Below the pieces are notes generated by a model. It did not search any database and had not been told where the DNA came from. It saw only the letters and a program-made list of their open reading frames with translations. A stretch of 64,000 nucleotides of DNA, from NCBI RefSeq assembly GCF_000306785.1, contig NC_017955.1, positions 2,046,001-2,110,000 on the forward strand, read 5' to 3'. Within the stretch, counting starts at the first letter, position 1; each line of letters starts with the position of its first letter. A program made the translations under genes and the position numbers. This DNA comes from Modestobacter italicus (GTDB lineage: Bacteria > Actinomycetota > Actinomycetes > Mycobacteriales > Geodermatophilaceae). Shown in pieces: positions 59,899 through 64,000 of the stretch.

Positions 59899-60678
59899 CT
59901 AGAGGACTCGCGCGAGGAAGGCGCGGGTGCGGTCGTGCTGCGGGGCGTCGAGCACCTGCTCGGGCGGGCCCTGCTCGACCACCCGGCCGTCGTCCATGAA
60001 GACGACCTGGTCGGCCACCCGGCGGGCGAAGCCGATCTCGTGGGTGACGACGATCATCGTGGTGCCGGTGCTCGCGAGGCCCTCGATCACCGAGAGCACC
60101 TCGCCGACCAGCTCCGGGTCCAGCGCCGACGTCGGCTCGTCGAACAGCAGGACGGCGGGGCGCATGGCCAGCGCCCGGGCGATGGCGACCCGCTGCTGCT
60201 GCCCGCCGGACAGCTGCCGGGGGTAGGCCTTCTCCCGGTCGCCGAGCCCGACCCGGGCCAGCAGCTCGCGGGCCTCGGCCTCCACCTCGCGGCGCTCGCG
60301 GCCCTGGGCGGACACCGGCGCCTCGACCACGTTCTCCAGCGCCGTGAGGTGCGGGAACAGGTTGAACGACTGGAAGACGAAGCCGAAGCGGGTGCGCTGC
60401 CGCAGCACGTCCTTCTCGTGCAGCTCGTGCAGCCTGTCGCCCTTGCGGCGGTAGCCCACCAGCTCGCCGTCCAGCGCGATGAAGCCGCGGTCGACCTTCT
60501 CCAGGTGGTTGATGCTGCGCAGCAGCGTCGACTTGCCCGAGCCCGACGGGCCGAGGACGACGGTCACCGTGCCCGGCTCGACCACCAGGTCGACGCCGTG
60601 CAGCACCTCGGTGCCGGCGTAGGACTTGTGCACGCCGTGCACCTCGACCCGGCCGGGACCGACCCCGACGGCGGTCAT
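59899..60678 (-). CDS. Amino-acid ABC transporter ATP-binding protein
   Basis: 259 aa. Walker [11 protein letters not shown]-loop [16 protein letters not shown] signature [15 protein letters not shown], Walker [16 protein letters not shown] and switch His in VVTHEIGF are complete. An unusual insert after strand 3 ([20 protein letters not shown]) is shared with cystine-type importers such as TcyN. ATG at 60676-60678 in a 4-bp overlap with the permease stop. Confidence 0.94.
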   Translation of the reverse strand: MTAVGVGPGRVEVHGVHKSYAGTEVLHGVDLVVEPGTVTVVLGPSGSGKSTLLRSINHLEKVDRGFIALDGELVGYRRKGDRLHELHEKDVLRQRTRFGFVFQSFNLFPHLTALENVVEAPVSAQGRERREVEAEARELLARVGLGDREKAYPRQLSGGQQQRVAIARALAMRPAVLLFDEPTSALDPELVGEVLSVIEGLASTGTTMIVVTHEIGFARRVADQVVFMDDGRVVEQGPPEQVLDAPQHDRTRAFLARVL

Positions 60679-61634
60679 CGGGTGGCTCCGCGCGCGGCGC
60701 CGAAGCGGGCCAGGACGCCGGTCAGCTCCGCGCGGACCCGCTGCAGGGGTGTCGGCGGCAGCGTGCGCACCGCGCCCCGGGCGTAGTGCCGTTCCACGTA
60801 GTACTGGACGACGGTGACCACCGTGGTGAGCACGACGTACCAGATCGCGGCCACGACGAGCATCGGCAGCACCCGCTGGGTCCGGCCGTAGATGACGCTC
60901 ACCGTGTAGAACAGCTCGCCCAGCGCCAGCACGTAGACGATCGAGGTGCCCTTGAACAGGCCGATCACCTCGTTGACCGCCGTCGGCACGATGGTGCGCA
61001 TCGCCTGCGGCAGCACGATCCGGGTGGTCTGCCGGCGCCGCGGGATGCCCAGCGACGCGGCCGCCTCGTGCTGGCCCTGGTCGACCGAGAGGATGCCGGC
61101 CCGGACGATCTCCGCCGAGTAGGCGGCCTGGTGCAGGCCCAGCCCGAGCACCGCGGCGCCGAACTTGTCGATCAGCGAGAGGGTCTGCACGCTGGCGAAG
61201 GACGGGCCGAACGGGATGCCGACGTCCAGGTGCTGGTAGAGGTAGGCGAGGTTGTACCAGAGCAGCAGCTGGAGGATCAGCGGCACCGAGCGGAACACCC
61301 AGGTGTAGCCCCAGCTCACCGCCTGCAGCAGCGGCGAGCGGCTCAGCCGCATCAGCGCCAGCACCGTGCCCAGCGCGAAGCCGAGCACCGCGGTGATCGC
61401 GGTCAGCTCGATCGTGGTGAGCACGCCGCGGACGATCGACTCCTCGGTGAGGTAGGCGCCGACGACGTCCCACTCCCACCGCGGGTTCGTGATCAGGCTG
61501 TTGACCACCATCGCGAGCAGGACGGCGACGACGGCGGTCGCGACCCAGCGGCCGGGGTGCCGGGCCGGCACCACCCGCAGCTGGTCGTAGGGGGTGCCCG
61601 AGCTGGTGACGGGCCGGGTGTCGAGCGTGGTCAC
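60675..61634 (-). CDS. Amino-acid ABC transporter permease
   Basis: 319 aa, five to six membrane spans. [20 protein letters not shown] (HisM/GlnP-type start), [15 protein letters not shown] and the EAA loop [24 protein letters not shown]-terminal extension [20 protein letters not shown] is longer than usual. GTG start overlaps the GNAT stop by 4 bp. A single permease gene implies a homodimer. Confidence 0.93.
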   Translation of the reverse strand: MTTLDTRPVTSSGTPYDQLRVVPARHPGRWVATAVVAVLLAMVVNSLITNPRWEWDVVGAYLTEESIVRGVLTTIELTAITAVLGFALGTVLALMRLSRSPLLQAVSWGYTWVFRSVPLILQLLLWYNLAYLYQHLDVGIPFGPSFASVQTLSLIDKFGAAVLGLGLHQAAYSAEIVRAGILSVDQGQHEAAASLGIPRRRQTTRIVLPQAMRTIVPTAVNEVIGLFKGTSIVYVLALGELFYTVSVIYGRTQRVLPMLVVAAIWYVVLTTVVTVVQYYVERHYARGAVRTLPPTPLQRVRAELTGVLARFGAARGATR

Positions 61635-62161
61635 GGGAGGTCCTTCTCGAAGGCGTAGAGGCGCTGCTCGACCGGCAGCGCGCGCAGCGCGTCGGTGTCG
61701 GTGGGGCGGGGGACGGCCGGGTCGAACAGCGGTGCCCAGCCGGCGGCGAGGTACAGGTCGCGCGCTTCCGGCTGGCGCGGTCCGGTGGTCAGGTACATCC
61801 GGGCGTAACCGGCCGCGGCGGCCCCCTGCTCGAGCAGCGCGAGCACCCGGCGGGCCAGCCCGCGGCGGCGGTGCGACCCGGCGGTCCACATCCGCTTCAC
61901 CTCGGCGGCGCCCGACGGGTGCCGCATGAACGCGCCGCCGGCGACCGCGACGCCGTCCTCGACCAGCAGCAGGAACTCGCCGTCCGGCGGCAGGAACGCC
62001 GCGGCCGGGTAGCGGGTCAGCTCCTCGGACGCGCCGCCGAACAGGTCGCCGTAGCGGGTGTCGTACTCGACGGCGAGGTCGGCGAACAGCGGCGCGGCCA
62101 GCGGGTCGTCGAGGTGCACGCGCACCACCTGGAGGGCGTGCGGGGACAGGGACGTGGACAT
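61631..62161 (-). CDS. GNAT-family N-acetyltransferase
   Basis: 176 aa. Acetyl-CoA loop [20 protein letters not shown] near residue 95 gives the R/Q-x-x-G-x-A motif; [15 protein letters not shown] and [19 protein letters not shown] complete the fold. First structural gene of the ABC operon and coupled to the permease by 4 bp. In Bacillus the ytmI (SnaA) acetyltransferase heads a similar cystine-type transporter operon and acetylates S-modified cysteine; the same role is a reasonable inference here. Confidence 0.88.
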   Translation of the reverse strand: MSTSLSPHALQVVRVHLDDPLAAPLFADLAVEYDTRYGDLFGGASEELTRYPAAAFLPPDGEFLLLVEDGVAVAGGAFMRHPSGAAEVKRMWTAGSHRRRGLARRVLALLEQGAAAAGYARMYLTTGPRQPEARDLYLAAGWAPLFDPAVPRPTDTDALRALPVEQRLYAFEKDLP

Positions 62162-62186
62162 GCGGGAGGAGCTCCTGTGCGGAGGC

Positions 62187-62206
62187 GCGCGCCGACGAGG
62201 GCGCGC
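62187..62206 (-). promoter_or_regulatory. Hairpin between leader peptide and GNAT gene
   Basis: GCGCGCC / GGCGCGC, perfect 7-bp stem with a 6-nt loop, lying 26 nt after the leader-peptide stop and followed by the GNAT ribosome site. Position fits an element opened or closed by ribosomes paused on the leader. Confidence 0.5.
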
Positions 62207-62231
62207 GGAGGTGGGACGGGAGGGCTGCGGG

Positions 62232-62324
62232 TCAGCGACAGAGCGCGCTGTCGGTGCGCAGCAGGTCCACGGTCGGCCGGCCGACCAGGTCGGTGGCGGC
62301 GGCACGGATGCCGGTCTGTCCCAC
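62232..62324 (-). CDS. Cysteine-type leader peptide (30 aa)
   Basis: GTG at 62322-62324 to TGA, preceded by GAGGAG. The peptide starts MGQTGIRAAATDLVGRP and ends TVDLLRTDSALCR. The block VDLLRTDSALC matches the short leader peptides of actinobacterial sulfur genes, in which the Cys codon near the end makes translation sense cysteine supply. It lies between the SAM-IV riboswitch and the GNAT gene, so both signals act on one transcript. Confidence 0.75.
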   Translation of the reverse strand: MGQTGIRAAATDLVGRPTVDLLRTDSALCR

Positions 62325-62374
62325 GGGTGCTGCTCCTCGTTCGTCCCCTCGGGAGGGGAGGCCTCTGCTTGCCG

Positions 62375-62482
62375 GGCGCGGACGCGCACGGCCAGGTCGT
62401 CACCCGGGGCACCCCGTCGCAGGGAGGGTTGCCGGCCAGCGAGCCGGGGCTTGTCGCTGGCGCTCAGGACCTGGCAGGGACG
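62375..62482 (-). ncRNA. SAM-IV riboswitch (reverse strand)
   Basis: Reverse-strand sequence AGGTCCTGAGCGCCAGCGAC, CAAGCCCCGGCTCGCTGG, CCGGCAACCCTCCCTGCGAC and GGGGTGCCCCGGGTGACGAC mirrors the element at 51220 nearly base for base. P1 pairs 62468-62474 with 62392-62398 (seven bp). A short CCCCT/AGGGG hairpin follows at about 62343-62358, just before the leader-peptide ribosome site, and may be the expression platform. Confidence 0.92.
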
Positions 62483-62520
62483 ATAGGGGCACACCCGGCG
62501 ACGCGTCAATTACGATCGAC
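62480..62520 (-). promoter_or_regulatory. Promoter/operator block of the ABC operon, shared with 51178
   Basis: Reverse strand: GTCGATCG (62513-62520), three bases, TTGACG -35 (62504-62509), 18-nt spacer, TATCGT -10 (62480-62485). The start would fall at the 5' end of the riboswitch. Upstream bases CTCAcaATG also resemble the other site. The same block is within reach of the divergent leader/FAD gene. Confidence 0.65.
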
Positions 62521-62617
62521 TTGATAGACATTGTGAGCCTCTGCACTCGCCGGAGGGGAACAGCCCGCCCCCCGGACGCGGTTGCGCCAGTCACCCGGAC
62601 ACCGGAAGGAGACGCAC

Positions 62618-62713
62618 GTGCCCCGCACCCCGCTGGTCTGCCGCCGGCACGTCGACCTCCTGCGCACGGCGAGCGCGCAGTGTCAGCGCACGGTCGGAAC
62701 CCCGCGTCCCTGA
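62618..62713 (+). CDS. Cysteine-type leader peptide (31 aa), divergent
   Basis: GTG at 62618 after GGAAGGAG, TGA at 62711-62713, 22 nt before the FAD-protein ATG. Peptide begins MPRTPLVCRRHVDLLRTASA and continues QCQRTVGTPRP. RRHVDLLRTASAQC is the classical actinobacterial sulfur leader signature with Cys codons (TGC, TGT). Shares VDLLRTxSAxC with the opposite-strand leader at 62232. Confidence 0.8.
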   Translation: MPRTPLVCRRHVDLLRTASAQCQRTVGTPRP

Positions 62714-62735
62714 CCCTCCGCTCCCCGGAGTCCGC

Positions 62736-64000
62736 ATGCCCGCCGCACCCCCGCACACCCCCGCCGGCCCGTCGATCGCCGTGGTCGGCGCCGGCCCCAC
62801 CGCCATCGGCCTGCTCGAGCGGCTGGTCGCCAGCGCGCCCGAGCTGAGCGGCCCCGGCCGCCTGCAGGTGCACCTCGTCGACCCGCACCCGCCGGGCGGC
62901 GGCCGGGTGTGGCGCGCGGCCCAGCCCTCGCTGCTCTGGGCCAACTCGCTGGCCGCCGACGTCACGGTGCTGCCCGACGCGTCGGTGACCGTCGACGGCC
63001 CGGTGGGCGAGGGCACCACGCTGTGGCAGTGGGTGGAGGCGGTGGGCCGGCACCTGCCCGAGGGCGACCCGGTGGGTGAGGAAGCGCGGGCGGTGACGCC
63101 GACGTCCTTCCCGTCCCGGCCGCTGGTGAACGCCTACCTGGGCTGGGTGCTGGCCGAGGTGGTCGCGGCGGCCCGCCCGTGGGCCGACGTGCACCTGCAC
63201 GAGGACACCGTGGTCGACGTCCGGGTGCGCGCCGAGGGCGTCGACGTGGAGCTCGCCGACGGTCGGGTGCTCCCCGCCGACCTGGCCGTGCTCGCCCAGG
63301 GCCACCTCGACGCGCACGCCACCGCCGCCGAGCGCGCCGTCGCCGAGCGCGCGGCCGGCGCGGGGCTCTGCTACCTCCCGACCGGCTACACCGCCGACCT
63401 CGACCTCGACCGGCTCGCGCCGGGGGAGGACGTGCTCGTCCGCGGCGCCGGGCTGGCCTTCATCGACCTCATGGTGCTGCTGACCAGCGGACGCGGCGGC
63501 CGCTTCGAGCCGGCGGGCGACGGGCTGCGCTACCTCCCCTCCGGCCAGGAGCCGGTGCTGCACGTCGGGTCCCGGCGCGGCGTGCCCTACCGGGCCAAGC
63601 TGGGCTACGTCTGGCCCGGGCCGCCGGTGCCGCTGCGGTTCTTCACCCCCGAGGCGCTGGACGCCGATCGGGAGCTCGACCTGCGCGCCGACCTGGCGCC
63701 GGTGATCGCCCGCGAGCTCGGCTGGGCGCACTACACCGAGCTGTTCCGCGCCCACCCCGAGCGCACCGCGCTGCCCTGGGCCGAGTTCGCCGACGCGTAC
63801 GTGGCCGGGGGAGACCTGACCGCCCTGGTCGCGGCCGCCGTCCCCGACCCGGCCGACCGGTTCGACCTCGCGGCCCGGGACCGGCCGCTGGCCGGGGCCC
63901 GGTTCGGTACCGCCGCCGAGCTGCAGGAGGCGGTGCGCGGGCTGGTGCGGGCCGACCTGACCCGCTCGGCGGACCCGGCGCACAGCACCGACGCCGCCGT
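62736..64000 (+). CDS. FAD/NAD(P)-binding protein, 3'-truncated by window edge
   Basis: 421 codons visible with no stop. ATG at 62736. N-terminal Rossmann loop IAVVGAGPTAIGLLERLV, then PHPPGGGRVWRAAQPSLLWA and VNAYLGWVLAEVV, ADLAVLAQGH (second dinucleotide strand) and VLVRGAGLAFIDLMVLLTSG. This is the NAD_binding_9-type family seen beside sulfur or monooxygenase genes in actinobacteria. Leader peptide directly upstream points to cysteine-responsive control. Exact oxidation reaction unknown. Confidence 0.85.
   Translation, partial: MPAAPPHTPAGPSIAVVGAGPTAIGLLERLVASAPELSGPGRLQVHLVDPHPPGGGRVWRAAQPSLLWANSLAADVTVLPDASVTVDGPVGEGTTLWQWVEAVGRHLPEGDPVGEEARAVTPTSFPSRPLVNAYLGWVLAEVVAAARPWADVHLHEDTVVDVRVRAEGVDVELADGRVLPADLAVLAQGHLDAHATAAERAVAERAAGAGLCYLPTGYTADLDLDRLAPGEDVLVRGAGLAFIDLMVLLTSGRGGRFEPAGDGLRYLPSGQEPVLHVGSRRGVPYRAKLGYVWPGPPVPLRFFTPEALDADRELDLRADLAPVIARELGWAHYTELFRAHPERTALPWAEFADAYVAGGDLTALVAAAVPDPADRFDLAARDRPLAGARFGTAAELQEAVRGLVRADLTRSADPAHSTDAA

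Noticed and set aside
61631-62509. Longer start for the GNAT protein through the leader region
   Set aside because: The extra N-terminus would translate the SAM-IV riboswitch; the ATG at 62161 has a ribosome site and the correct fold start.

Overview
This window is chromosomal DNA from a very GC-rich actinobacterium. The family content (DUF5709, TIGR04222-like, DUF222/13E12-HNH and DUF5753 proteins, mycothiol-type DinB enzymes) and the RNA elements (actinobacterial ydaO and SAM-IV riboswitches, VDLLRTxSAxC leader peptides, a mycobacterial-type LexA box) fit Geodermatophilaceae or relatives (Blastococcus, Modestobacter, Geodermatophilus). That placement is inference. I see no rRNA, tRNA, insertion sequence, phage gene or CRISPR array. 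Coding density is high, many starts are GTG, and many genes are coupled by 4-bp ATGA/GTGA overlaps.

Layout. 0-3.1 kb: 3' part of a GH13 glucosidase/amylase, an MFS transporter, and a decayed spermidine-synthase-like gene carrying an 11-bp tandem duplication. 3.1-7.9 kb: a GntR/FCD regulator divergent from a copper amine oxidase, an APC permease and a small membrane protein, probably an amine-utilisation unit. 7.9-12.3 kb: a 5-oxoprolinase operon (NRAMP-like transporter, pxpA, pxpB, pxpC) with a divergent DUF1445/YcsI gene, the same gene set as Bacillus ycsFGI-kipIA. 12.3-20.9 kb: housekeeping and stress genes (PrmC-like methylase, CitE-like lyase, SDR, pyruvate oxidase, Dyp peroxidase, cupin, universal stress protein). 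20.9-22.2 kb: a promoter, a c-di-AMP riboswitch and a secreted lytic transglycosylase gene that carries an apparent -1 frameshift.

22.3-31.8 kb: YceI protein, serine hydrolase, mycothiol-type enzyme, alpha/beta hydrolase, a luciferase-like monooxygenase with its FMN reductase, a DUF5753 regulator facing a glycine-rich TIGR04222-like protein, and a pair of acyl-CoA dehydrogenases. 32.0-35.0 kb: a PAS-GGDEF-EAL protein with an HDOD protein. 35.0-48.9 kb: secreted amidase, DUF3616 protein, WYL regulator, PhoD phosphatase, aldehyde dehydrogenase, aldo/keto reductase, amino-acid permease, a Cys-cluster/pentapeptide fusion and two very small conserved-looking proteins.

48.9-64.0 kb is the most interesting part and looks like a sulfur regulon. 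Two SAM-IV riboswitches, 11 kb apart and on opposite strands, share the same upstream promoter/operator block (GTCGATCG-N3-TTGACG-N18- -10). One precedes a class V (cysteine-desulfurase-like) aminotransferase and lies divergent from an FMN reductase/ABM monooxygenase/pdxY/UPF0303 set; a sulfotransferase follows. The other precedes, on one transcript, a cysteine-type leader peptide, a GNAT acetyltransferase and a polar-amino-acid ABC transporter with two paralogous binding proteins. This gene content recalls the Bacillus ytmI-tcyJKLMN operon for S-modified cysteine. A second leader peptide is divergent and precedes an FAD/NAD(P)-binding protein cut by the window end. Between these lies a DUF222-HNH gene whose GTG start sits inside a perfect LexA box.
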